A stretch of DNA of 36,281 nt from Bacteroidales bacterium (GCA_016937695.1 JAFGWC010000085.1:1-36281); one strand, 5' to 3'. Counted from the first letter of the stretch, positions 25,914-33,332 are shown. Notes: generated by a model not told the origin, from the letters alone. A program made the numbers and translations.

Positions 25914-28139
25914 ATGAAAAATACAAAATATATAATAACACTGTTGTTGATTTTTTTCATTAAAATATCTTATGCAGGAGGTTTTATAATAATAGATCCA
26001 AATTCACAAAATTCATCTGTTCCAAATCGGCTAAATCCTTACATAATAGAACATAAATCGTTAAATGTAAGTGTATTTATTAAAGACCAATACGCTCAAA
26101 CAACTGTAAATCAGGTATTTTACAATCCAACAAATTCAAATCTCGAAGGCTGGTTTTTATTTCCTGTTCCAAAAGGCGTTGTAATAAAAGACTTTTCGAT
26201 GGAAATAAACGGAAAAAAAATGCAAGCCGAATTACTTGATGCCACAAAAGCAAGAAAAATTTATGAAGATATTGTTAGAAAACTAAAAGATCCCGCTTTA
26301 CTTGAGTATTCTGAACAACAATTGTTTAAAGTTAGAATTTTCCCTATTGAAGCAAACAAAGAAAAAAGAATACAAATAACTTATACTCAGATACTTGAAA
26401 AAGACAATAATACCGAAGAATATATTTTTCCGTTAAACACAAAAAAATATTCGTCGCAAGAATTAAAAAATATCTCATTCAAAATTGATTTAGAATCAAG
26501 TTCAAAAATCAAAACAATTTATTCGCCAAGTCATAAAATGGAAATTATAAGAAAAACTGAAAATAAAGCAGTTATAGGATTTGAAGCAAACTCTTTAAGA
26601 GCAGATTTAGATTTAAAATTGTTTATCGGTTTTGATAAATCAAAAATAGGAATTTCGGTTTTAGACTATAAAGAAGCAAATGAAGACGGATTCTTTCTGC
26701 TAAATATAAGTCCTGGAAAATTATCGGAAAACCAAAAAATAATAAATAAAGATATAAGTTTTGTGCTTGATGTTTCGGGAAGTATGGTAGGCGAAAAGCT
26801 GGAACAAGCAAAAAAAGCACTTGAATTTTGTATAAATAATCTTAACGCAGGCGATAAATTTGAAATAATTAAATTTTCGACAGAAGCACAGGCTTTATTC
26901 GGCAAAAGAGTATTGGCAAATACCGAAAACATTAAAAAAGCTGATGATTTTATAAAAAACATTAAAGCAATTGGCGGAACAAATATCGACGAAGCTATAA
27001 ACTTAGCTTGTAACGAAAAAAAATCGGAAAACAGACCAAATATGATAGTTTTTATTACAGATGGAAAACCAACAATTGGCGAAACCGATGAAAATAAGTT
27101 AATTACACAAATAAAAAGCTCTAATGTTGAAAATACACGAATTTTTACTTTTGGAATTGGCGATGATATAAACACTCATTTGCTCGATAAAATAACAGAA
27201 GAAACAAATGCTTACAGAACGTATATTGCTGCAGATGAAGACATTGAAATAAAAATATCTAATTTTTTTAATAAAGTTAGCTCGCCAATTTTAACAGATA
27301 TTAAAATCGTTTTTGAAGGAAATATAAATGCAAAACAAATATATCCTAAAAAAATACCTGATATTTTTAAAGGCTCATCTATTACACTTTTAGGAAAATT
27401 TGAAAAAACAGGAAACACAAAAATTATCCTTCAAGGAAAAGTAAACGGAAAAGATGAAAAATATACTTATAATGCAGATTTTAATCAAAATACTGATAAT
27501 GAGTTTATTGCAGCACTTTGGGCTGCTCGTAAAATTGGTTACTTACTTGATGAAATAAGATTGCACGGCGAAAGTAATGAAGTTAAAGATGAAATAATTG
27601 TTCTTGCAAAAAAATACGGAATTATAACGCCTTATACAAGTTATTTAATTCTTGAAGACGAAGAAATTAATATCGCAAACAACAATATTCCTGTTTCAAA
27701 TTCAATATTTAAAGAAAGATTTGCAGATGAAGATGCATTTAAAACAAATTCCAAAGCTGAGTTTGAAAATATGAGTAAAAAAAGTGGTCGTTCGGGTGTA
27801 ATTTCCAGTAGCGAAGTTCAAAATTTAGGTCAGGCAAATACAATTTCTGACCAAAAACAAGGAATAAGCAGAATGGCATATTACGATAAAAACGGAAATA
27901 AACAAAATCTGAGTTCTCAGGTTAAAAATATTCAAGGCAGAGCAGTTTATCAAAAACAAGATCAATGGATTGATTTATATGTACAAAACACTAAATATCA
28001 AGATATTACAAAAATCAAATTTGCCACAAAAGAGTATTTTGAGCTTTTAAATAAATATCCTGAAACATCTCAATTTTTGGCACTTGGAAAAAACGTAAAA
28101 TTTGTATATAAAAATAAACAGTACGAAATTGTAGAATAA
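25914..28139 (+). CDS. VIT and von Willebrand A domain protein
   Basis: A 741-residue exported protein with a signal peptide (about 1-21, ending SYA). The VIT domain covers about 35-165 (KSLNVSVFIKDQYAQTTVNQ, LEGWFLFPVPKG, KARKIYEDIVRK, RIFPIEANKEKRIQI), as in inter-alpha-trypsin inhibitor heavy chains and bacterial relatives. The vWA domain runs from about 280 to 455, with the metal site DVSGS (Asp286, Ser288, Ser290), GGTNIDEA and FITDGKPT intact. A C-terminal part (about 520-741) includes YGIITPYTSYLILEDE and a tail around DQWIDLYVQN. No membrane anchor is evident. Such proteins are thought to mediate protein-protein contacts in the envelope. It follows the smaller vWA gene and is ended by its own terminator. 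Confidence 0.88.
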   Translation: MKNTKYIITLLLIFFIKISYAGGFIIIDPNSQNSSVPNRLNPYIIEHKSLNVSVFIKDQYAQTTVNQVFYNPTNSNLEGWFLFPVPKGVVIKDFSMEINGKKMQAELLDATKARKIYEDIVRKLKDPALLEYSEQQLFKVRIFPIEANKEKRIQITYTQILEKDNNTEEYIFPLNTKKYSSQELKNISFKIDLESSSKIKTIYSPSHKMEIIRKTENKAVIGFEANSLRADLDLKLFIGFDKSKIGISVLDYKEANEDGFFLLNISPGKLSENQKIINKDISFVLDVSGSMVGEKLEQAKKALEFCINNLNAGDKFEIIKFSTEAQALFGKRVLANTENIKKADDFIKNIKAIGGTNIDEAINLACNEKKSENRPNMIVFITDGKPTIGETDENKLITQIKSSNVENTRIFTFGIGDDINTHLLDKITEETNAYRTYIAADEDIEIKISNFFNKVSSPILTDIKIVFEGNINAKQIYPKKIPDIFKGSSITLLGKFEKTGNTKIILQGKVNGKDEKYTYNADFNQNTDNEFIAALWAARKIGYLLDEIRLHGESNEVKDEIIVLAKKYGIITPYTSYLILEDEEINIANNNIPVSNSIFKERFADEDAFKTNSKAEFENMSKKSGRSGVISSSEVQNLGQANTISDQKQGISRMAYYDKNGNKQNLSSQVKNIQGRAVYQKQDQWIDLYVQNTKYQDITKIKFATKEYFELLNKYPETSQFLALGKNVKFVYKNKQYEIVE

Positions 28140-28174
28140 CAATCATAGATTGAATTTATATTTTTTTTACAATA

Positions 28175-28215
28175 AAAAAATCACAAGTTTTTAAAGCTTG
28201 TGATTTTTTATATTA
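28175..28215 (+). terminator. Rho-independent terminator after the VIT/vWA gene
   Basis: AAAAAATCACAAG (28175-28187) pairs with CTTGTGATTTTTT (28197-28209), a 13-bp stem with a 9-base loop, 36 bases after the stop codon. Confidence 0.9.
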
Positions 28216-28521
28216 TATAAATAGAAAAATTACATTTTGACAAAATAAAAAAATAAAACATAAACAACTAATTTACTGATAGTTATAGCCGAAAAAATAT
28301 ATTACGCCTAAAATTTATTTGAATAATTATTAGGGTTTTTCGTTAATAAACTATCTTGTTTTAAAAGGAAAAATTTTAAAATCAAAGCTTAATAAAATCT
28401 TAAAATAGAGTTAAAAAAAGTTAATAATTGTAACTTTTTCAAAAAACATACGACTAATAATTATATAAGATATTAACTTTATGACAGATTTTATAAAACA
28501 AGCAAATTTATTCTGTATATA
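28216..28521. other. Gene-free AT-rich spacer
   Basis: No coding signal is visible. It holds a weak AT hairpin (AAAAAGTTA 28415-28423 / TAACTTTTT 28431-28439) and a near-consensus -7 box TAACTTTA at 28474-28481, 41 bases before the small gene at 28522. Confidence 0.4.
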
Positions 28522-28806
28522 ATGTGCAAATTTGACAATCATCACATAGTAGAAGAATTAAAAAATGAGCTTGGATTTGGCTGGCACGTCTATCCTGTAA
28601 ATATCCATTCAACAAAATTAAACTTTGAAAGCAAACAGCCTCAATATCAAGGAAATATATACTGCGTACATTGCAAAAGCAAAAAAATAATTGAAGTACA
28701 CACAGATTCCTACAAAACAATTTCAGGAAAAGCTACAGAATGGGTTTTTAAATGCTCCGATTGCAATAAATATATGACAGTAGAACATGAAATTATAAAT
28801 GAATAA
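28522..28806 (+). CDS. Small two-CxxC protein, possible zinc ribbon
   Basis: A 94-residue cytoplasmic protein of unknown function. Two CxxC pairs, CVHC (about residues 48-51) and CSDC (about 77-80), are about 26 residues apart, which fits a single zinc-ribbon fold. The second half reads YQGNIYCVHC ... WVFKCSDCNKY. The N-terminal 45 residues contain several His residues and no recognised domain. I do not recognise the family. It stands alone, with a near-consensus -7 box TAACTTTA at 28474-28481 upstream and a non-coding stretch downstream. The paired cysteines, the ordinary start and the absence of a competing gene make it likely real despite its size. Confidence 0.6.
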   Translation: MCKFDNHHIVEELKNELGFGWHVYPVNIHSTKLNFESKQPQYQGNIYCVHCKSKKIIEVHTDSYKTISGKATEWVFKCSDCNKYMTVEHEIINE

Positions 28807-29041
28807 TTTATTTCTGCTTCTCAATTAAATCATATCCAAAAAAATATCGTTAAGTTTAAATTCTGTTAATCAGGAGTTTAAGTTTGAAAATATGCAAAAA
28901 TTACAAGTTATTCAAATTCTGCCATCTGCATAATCCACATCATTCTCAAATAATGTGAGTTTGAAAGTTTATAAAGTTAAAAGTCATTTGAATTATTGAA
29001 ATACAACTAAATATCACATAACTTTATGAGCTTTAAACATT
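28807..29041. other. Gene-free spacer before the structured element
   Basis: No ORF of note. It is AT-rich, with repeated AAAGTT/AACTTT words that resemble decayed low-complexity repeats. I see no further structure. Confidence 0.35.
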
Positions 29042-29049
29042 TAACTTTG
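29042..29049 (+). promoter_or_regulatory. Possible -7 box (TAACTTTG) for the double-hairpin element
   Basis: TAACTTTG matches TAnnTTTG, and a transcript started a few bases downstream would begin at the first hairpin (29054). A TTTA at about 29021 is a weak -33 candidate. Confidence 0.4.
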
Positions 29050-29053
29050 TAAT

Positions 29054-29179
29054 ACTAAACCGCTAACAAAAAAGTGAAAACGAATTTTGTTAGTTTGGTT
29101 TAGTTTATGCCGATTGACTATCAATCTTAATTTTGAACGAAGTGAAAAAATTAAGCAACTTGATAGCAGTTCGGTATAA
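29054..29179 (+). ncRNA. Candidate structured RNA with two long hairpins
   Basis: Two adjacent hairpins. The first pairs ACTAAACC (29054-29061) with GGTTTAGT (29097-29104) and CTAACAAAA (29063-29071) with TTTTGTTAG (29085-29093). The second pairs TTATGCCGA (29105-29113) with TCGGTATAA (29171-29179, one mismatch), CTATCAA (29118-29124) with TTGATAG (29160-29166), and CTTAATTTT (29126-29134) with AAAATTAAG (29147-29155), leaving the loop GAACGAAGTGA. A -7 box lies just before and a terminator about 40 bases after, and no gene covers it. It may be a small RNA gene, or a miniature mobile or palindromic repeat; one sequence cannot decide. I do not recognise a known RNA family. Confidence 0.4.
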
Positions 29180-29220
29180 GTTCAGAATTATATGAATAAT
29201 TCGGGTAAAAAAAATAATAA

Positions 29221-29259
29221 AATTAAAAAAGCGGGATTAAATTTCTCGCTTTTAATTTA
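29221..29259. terminator. Bidirectional terminator between the hairpin element and trxB
   Basis: AATTAAAAAAGCG (29221-29233) pairs with CGCTTTTAATT (29247-29257), allowing a two-base bulge. Runs of A and T on both sides suit either strand; it lies 18 bases after the trxB stop on the minus strand. Confidence 0.7.
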
Positions 29260-29277
29260 TCTAATATCAAAAAATAT

Positions 29278-30204
29278 TTATAAACTATTAACAAACTCAA
29301 TTGCATTTAAAGCAGCAATTGTACCATCAGAAACAGCAGTAGTAATTTGTCTGTATTTTTTTGCAATAGAATCGCCTGCAGCAAAAACGCCTTTTATGTT
29401 TGTTTGTAAATTTTCATCAACAACAATTTCGCCTCTGTTATTTAAATCAACTAAACCTTCAAACATCTGTGTTTGAGGAACATAACCAATAAAAATAAAA
29501 ACTCCATCTATATTAAGTTCTGTAATTTCATGAGTTCTTTGATGTTCAATTTTAACTTTTTTCAAGCTTTCATCACCAAAAAATTCAATTATTTCTGATT
29601 CCATAATATAATTAATTTTTGGATTTTTTTTAGCTTCATCAATTGCATGCGGATATGCTTGAAAATTGTCGAATTGGTGAACAATAGTAACTTTTGAAGC
29701 ATATTGAGTTAAAGAAACAGCTTCTTCCAAAGCAGAATTTCCACCACCAACAACTATAATTTCTTTATCCTGAAAAAAATCGCCATCGCAAGTTGCACAA
29801 TAAGAAATTCCTTTTCCGGCAAATTCTTTTTCGCCAGGCACATTTAATGGTCTTGATTTTCCGCCGGTTGTTAAAATTACAGCATCAGAAATATATTTTT
29901 CTAAATCGTTAACTGTAACTTCTTTAATATCAGTATTTAAAACTAATGATGTAATTTTAATATTAGAGCGAATTTCGCAACCAAATTTTTTTGCTTGCTT
30001 TCTCATGTTTTTAGCCAATTGATATCCTGATATGCTCTCAATACCAGGATAATTTGCTATTTCATGAGTTAAAACAACTTGCCCGCCAATGGTTCCAGAA
30101 TCTAAAATTAAAGTTTTAACTTTTGCTCTTGATAAATATATACCGGCAGTTAGTCCTGCAGGACCGCCACCAATAATAATTACATCATATTTATTTTCTT
30201 CCAT
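29278..30204 (-). CDS. trxB: Thioredoxin reductase with altered NADPH motif
   Basis: A 308-residue flavoprotein of the low-molecular-weight thioredoxin reductase family, cytoplasmic, reducing a thioredoxin disulfide. The FAD site IIGGGPAGLTA (about 10-20), redox pair CATCDGD (Cys136, Cys139), dinucleotide motif VGGGNSALEEA (about 152-162) and C-terminal VFAAGDS are intact. The usual HRRDxFR motif, whose arginines hold the 2'-phosphate of NADPH, reads HQFDNFQ at about 176-182: both consecutive arginines and the third one are gone. This suggests NADH, ferredoxin or another donor. The upstream gene on the same strand codes for an unusual thioredoxin, 61 bases away across a hairpin, so the two are likely partners. 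The family call is firm; the donor is inference. Confidence 0.9.
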   Translation of the reverse strand: MEENKYDVIIIGGGPAGLTAGIYLSRAKVKTLILDSGTIGGQVVLTHEIANYPGIESISGYQLAKNMRKQAKKFGCEIRSNIKITSLVLNTDIKEVTVNDLEKYISDAVILTTGGKSRPLNVPGEKEFAGKGISYCATCDGDFFQDKEIIVVGGGNSALEEAVSLTQYASKVTIVHQFDNFQAYPHAIDEAKKNPKINYIMESEIIEFFGDESLKKVKIEHQRTHEITELNIDGVFIFIGYVPQTQMFEGLVDLNNRGEIVVDENLQTNIKGVFAAGDSIAKKYRQITTAVSDGTIAALNAIEFVNSL

Positions 30205-30218
30205 GTTTTTTAATTAAA

Positions 30219-30246
30219 AATGCCACCTAAAAAATAAGATGGCATT
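30219..30246 (-). terminator. Hairpin between the thioredoxin gene and trxB
   Basis: On the minus strand AATGCCATCT (30246-30237) pairs with AGGTGGCATT (30228-30219), one G-T pair, then a T run. It can end most transcripts after the thioredoxin gene and let a fraction into trxB, which starts 14 bases further on. Confidence 0.75.
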
Positions 30247-30265
30247 GAAAAATTATAATCATCAT

Positions 30266-30619
30266 TTATTTACCAAATTCGCTTTTAAGAATATCTGTAA
30301 TTTGATCTCTGTTTTGGATACTACTGGTAGCTTTAACAACTTTACCGTTTTTAAAATAAACTGTAAAAGGTAAACCCATAAATCCTTTACATTCTGAAAG
30401 ATTTCTAATAACTCCGGCATTTGGATTATCAAAAAGCATATCTCTGAATTCAACATGCTTATATTCTCCTTCATCAATAATATCTTCCATTATATCGTAA
30501 ACAGGAACACACATTGGTCCCATTCTACCGCAACTAACCATAACATTTTCGTTATTATTAATTAGTTCATTAAAATCTTCTACTGTAACTAAATGTTTTA
30601 AATCTGTTTGTAATGTCAT
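30266..30619 (-). CDS. Thioredoxin-fold protein with CX6C active site
   Basis: A 117-residue cytoplasmic thioredoxin-like protein. The position of the usual WCGPC motif reads VSCGRMGPMCVPVY: two cysteines (Cys30 and Cys37) six residues apart in place of two, with no preceding Trp. The downstream cis-proline segment GLPFTVYFKNG (Pro84) and the helix and strand order are normal. An additional Cys77 lies in the middle. Such spacing should alter the redox potential and the fit to reductase. It precedes trxB on the same strand, and that reductase also departs from the standard form. The pair is probably a dedicated thiol-redox system. Function by fold; partner by neighbourhood. Confidence 0.82.
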   Translation of the reverse strand: MTLQTDLKHLVTVEDFNELINNNENVMVSCGRMGPMCVPVYDIMEDIIDEGEYKHVEFRDMLFDNPNAGVIRNLSECKGFMGLPFTVYFKNGKVVKATSSIQNRDQITDILKSEFGK

Positions 30620-30665
30620 GTTTTTAATATTTTATTTCAAATCTAATTATTTACATATTTGGATG

Positions 30666-30673
30666 CAAATTTA
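30666..30673 (-). promoter_or_regulatory. Possible -7 box (TAAATTTG) for the thioredoxin gene
   Basis: The plus strand reads CAAATTTA, 47 bases upstream of the ATG at 30619. A second match, CAAATCTA at 30638-30645, lies closer to the start. The rest of 30674-30841 is AT-rich without other signals. Confidence 0.35.
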
Positions 30674-30841
30674 TTTTTTTTTTATCATCAAAAATAAGAA
30701 TTTGAAAAATATTAATGTTTTTTAACATAAATATTTTATTTCTGATTTTAAACTATTTTTTAGATTTTGATTTTTAAATAAACATTTATATTAAATCACT
30801 AACTATCAATTATTTACAAGCATAAATTCATAAATAAAAAA

Positions 30842-30881
30842 GTCTTTATGTAAATACATTTAAATGTATTTACATAAAGAC
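30842..30881 (-). terminator. Terminator of the DUF1573 gene: perfect 40-base palindrome
   Basis: The two 20-base arms (30842-30861 and 30862-30881) are exact reverse complements with no spacer. On the minus strand it is followed by a run of T, 35 bases after the stop codon of the DUF1573 gene. A folded RNA would open a few bases for the loop. Confidence 0.85.
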
Positions 30882-30915
30882 AATATGATTATTAAGTTTT
30901 GTATTTATTTAAGAA

Positions 30916-32031
30916 TTATTCTACAATAACTTCACCTTTAATTCTCAATATTACTTTATACTTATCAACTCCTTTTTCATCTTTACCAGGAATATTTGTA
31001 ATAATAGTAATGCTTTTATTTTGTCTTCCTTTTTTTCCTCTTGAATTAAAAGTTGCTTTAATTACAGAAGTTTCTCCTGGTTTAATCACTTTTTGGGTTT
31101 CAACTGCAGTACAACCGCAACTAGATTGAGTTTTTCGAATAAAAAGGTCTCTTTTGCCTGTATTTTTAAATTTAAATTCATGAGTTATAACATCGCCATG
31201 TTTTATTTTACCAAAATCAAATTCTTGGTGATCAAAAACCATTGTTGGCGCATTAGCTAATTCACTTTTTGAAAGAGCAGAAAAGTCTTCAAGAATAGAT
31301 GCGCTAACAGAAAGATTATTTCCTACAGGTTGTTCATTATTTACTGTCAGTCTTAATCTATCAGTGGTATTTCCCCAATCATTTTTCTTAGAAGCATCAA
31401 AAGTTATAATTATCTCGCCTTTTTGTTTAGGTTTTAAAGTTGACGGTTTTACCTCAACACTAAGATGGTTAGGAATTCTATCAGCAACAAATCCAACATC
31501 GATAGATTTTTCAGAATCGTTAATAATTTCAACAGACATTGATTTTTTTTCACTATTATACATTCTTGCAAAAGTAATATAGTTAGCTTTTGTTCTTAAA
31601 TCACCAATTTTATATCTGTAAATATCAGCAATAGACTTTTCTTTATTAATTACATCTCCTTTAATAACAAGCTTAATTGGTTCGGCTAAAACATTTGTAT
31701 AAACTAATACATGTTTATTAAAAGCTCCTGGTCTTTCATTCGGGTCAAATTCTGCACTAACAAAACCTTCTTCGCCCGGAACTATTGGCGAACGTGTCCA
31801 TTCCGGCGTTGTACATCCGCAACTTGATTGAACTCTTGTTATAACTACAGGCGATTTTCCGATATTTTTAAATTTAAATTTATAATTTACAGTTCCGCCA
31901 TCTTCTTTAATTCTTCCAAAATCATGTGTTTCTTTTTCAAATTTAATATCAGAAATACTATTTTGAGCAAATAAAGAGTTATTAGCGCCAAATAATAAAC
32001 TTAATGATAAAATAAATATTAAAGTCTTCAT
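30916..32031 (-). CDS. Exported protein with two DUF1573 domains
   Basis: A 371-residue protein with a signal peptide (about 1-23, ending LFAQ). Two DUF1573 domains, Ig-like and related to ASPM-SPD-2-Hydin domains, lie at about 28-125 and 265-371. Each begins with a HDFG or FDFG strand, has FKFKNIGK or FKFKNTGK, and contains the family's SSCGCT motif (Cys71/Cys73 and Cys305/Cys307). The middle part (about 130-260) is probably a further, diverged Ig-like repeat (EIINDSEKSIDVGF, KPKQKGEIIITFD). Such proteins are common in the Bacteroidota envelope and their role is unknown. It is a single-gene unit with a candidate -7 box upstream and a long palindromic terminator downstream. Confidence 0.85.
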   Translation of the reverse strand: MKTLIFILSLSLLFGANNSLFAQNSISDIKFEKETHDFGRIKEDGGTVNYKFKFKNIGKSPVVITRVQSSCGCTTPEWTRSPIVPGEEGFVSAEFDPNERPGAFNKHVLVYTNVLAEPIKLVIKGDVINKEKSIADIYRYKIGDLRTKANYITFARMYNSEKKSMSVEIINDSEKSIDVGFVADRIPNHLSVEVKPSTLKPKQKGEIIITFDASKKNDWGNTTDRLRLTVNNEQPVGNNLSVSASILEDFSALSKSELANAPTMVFDHQEFDFGKIKHGDVITHEFKFKNTGKRDLFIRKTQSSCGCTAVETQKVIKPGETSVIKATFNSRGKKGRQNKSITIITNIPGKDEKGVDKYKVILRIKGEVIVE

Positions 32032-32070
32032 TTTTTAAAATTTTATGTTTTATAATTCTAAGTTGAAATG

Positions 32071-32078
32071 CAAAATTA
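32071..32078 (-). promoter_or_regulatory. Possible -7 box (TAATTTTG) for the DUF1573 gene
   Basis: The plus strand reads CAAAATTA, 40 bases before the ATG at 32031. No convincing -33 element. Confidence 0.35.
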
Positions 32079-32114
32079 TCTTTTTTAACATTAATATAAA
32101 AAATAAAATTAATT

Positions 32115-32122
32115 ATCTTTGA
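32115..32122 (+). promoter_or_regulatory. Possible -7 box (TATCTTTG) for the 32213 barrel gene
   Basis: TATCTTTG matches TAnnTTTG about 90 bases before the ATG; the -33 position is only T-rich. Confidence 0.4.
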
Positions 32123-32212
32123 TATCAATCAAGCTTAAAACGTGATATATTTTTTAAAATTACATTTTTAATTAAATTTATAAACTATTTATTTATATTT
32201 AAAACTAAGATT

Positions 32213-32956
32213 ATGCAAAAAAAACATTTTTTTAAATCATTAATAATTTTATTAATGATTTCATTTACAAATACATACATTCAAGCGCAAGATAATGAAG
32301 AAACTTCATTATTTACAATTTCTGCTGATATGGTTAGTACATACATTTGGCGTGGTGCAACTGTTAGTTCAACTCCAAACATTCAACCATTAATTGCTGT
32401 TGGAGGTGGAAATTTCAGTTTTGGAATTTGGGGTTCTACCGACTTAGCATACAATTCGTTAGGCGCATATAAAGAATTAGATTTTTTTATTGGATATTCT
32501 GCTGGCGGATTTTCGGCTAATTTATATGATTATTATTGGAATCCAACAACAAAATATTTTAATTATGACAATGAAACAACCGGTCATATTTTCGAATTAG
32601 AACTTTCGTATGAAAATGAAAAAGTTCCTTTTAAAATTTCTGCAGCAACTATGCTATATGGTGATGATAAAAAATGGTATTATGATGCTGAAGAAACTGA
32701 TATGAAAAAGAATAATTATTCTACTTATTTTGAGCTTGGATACACATTTACATCAGGAAAAAATACACTTTACACATTTTTGGGTTTAACTCCTTTTACA
32801 GGAATGTATGGAGTTGATTTTAACGGAGTTAACTTAGGTTTTACTGCCAACAGAGAAATTCAAATTAATGAAAAATTTAGTTTGCCAATTTTTATAACAG
32901 CAGCAGCAAATCCTCAAACAGAGAATATTTTTCTAGTTTTTGGTTTTACATTATAA
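32213..32956 (+). CDS. Outer-membrane beta-barrel protein, Gcw_chp-like
   Basis: A 247-residue outer-membrane protein with a signal peptide (about 1-25, ending IQAQ). The first strand pair, SADMVSTYIWRGATVSSTPNIQP, resembles the Gcw_chp (TIGR02001) group, whose members share a conserved Y-x-RG start. Alternating hydrophobic strands continue to the end, which closes with IFLVFGFTL, an acceptable last strand. These barrels have no assigned transport function. It is monocistronic, with a candidate -7 box at 32115 and a strong terminator right after the gene. There are no cysteines and no sign of damage. Confidence 0.75.
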   Translation: MQKKHFFKSLIILLMISFTNTYIQAQDNEETSLFTISADMVSTYIWRGATVSSTPNIQPLIAVGGGNFSFGIWGSTDLAYNSLGAYKELDFFIGYSAGGFSANLYDYYWNPTTKYFNYDNETTGHIFELELSYENEKVPFKISAATMLYGDDKKWYYDAEETDMKKNNYSTYFELGYTFTSGKNTLYTFLGLTPFTGMYGVDFNGVNLGFTANREIQINEKFSLPIFITAAANPQTENIFLVFGFTL

Positions 32957-32971
32957 ATTTAGGATTTAAAT

Positions 32972-33008
32972 AAAAAAGAGACTTTTAAGTTTAAAAGTCT
33001 CTTTTTTT
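32972..33008 (+). terminator. Rho-independent terminator after the barrel gene
   Basis: AAAAAAGAGACTTTTAA (32972-32988) pairs with TTAAAAGTCTCTTTTTT (32991-33007), leaving a two-base gap in DNA, then T. It may act on both strands. Confidence 0.92.
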
Positions 33009-33027
33009 GTGCTCAGAACAAGAATAA

Positions 33028-33271
33028 AAAAAAAAAACTACAATTATTGCCAGTCAACTACCTGTGGCTAGCTGGTTTGATGTAATTGGCGAAGCGACTA
33101 TTGCTGATGCCATTTTAGACCGATTGGTACACACTTCATACAGGATAGAATTAAAAGGAGAAAGTCTAAGGAAAAAAATGTAATTTTGTCATGTTTGCGT
33201 TCTTTAACCTATAAAAAATCAGAGGGTTCAATATCACCGTTTTTTGGGGTCAGTATCACTGGAATTTCCAC
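33028..33271 (+). mobile_element. Remnant of an IS21-family element (istB 3' end and right terminus)
   Basis: An open segment from 33028 ends at a TAA at 33181-33183 and reads TTIIASQLPVASWFDVIGEA ... ADAILDRLVH ... RIELKGESLRKKM, the C-terminus of IstB, the ATPase helper of IS21-family transposition. Only about 52 of some 245 residues remain; a TAA stands directly upstream in the same frame. Downstream are two copies of a 16-base repeat, GGGTTCAATATCACCG (33224-33239) and GGGGTCAGTATCACTG (33246-33261), 13 of 16 matching, as expected of the transposase-binding repeats at an IS21 end. The outer end is probably near the CA at about 33271. The left part, with istA, is missing, so it cannot move by itself. 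Confidence 0.82.
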
Positions 33272-33332
33272 ATTAGCCCCAAAGAGGGCTACATAATACA
33301 ATAGGAGCAAGCAATTAGTTCAAATAAAAAAG
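33272..33332. other. Short spacer after the IS21 remnant
   Basis: It has a small inverted repeat AGCCCC-AAAG-AGGGCT near 33274-33289 and nothing else visible before the stop codon of the next minus-strand gene. Confidence 0.3.

Noticed and set aside
28807-29277. CRISPR array or tRNA in the structured stretch
   Set aside because: No regular repeat-spacer pattern and no cloverleaf; the pairing is two simple long hairpins.
29192-29476. A 94-codon plus-strand ORF (starting MNNSGKKNNK)
   Set aside because: It overlaps the terminator and the well-supported trxB on the other strand, and its C-terminal part is the antisense of trxB.
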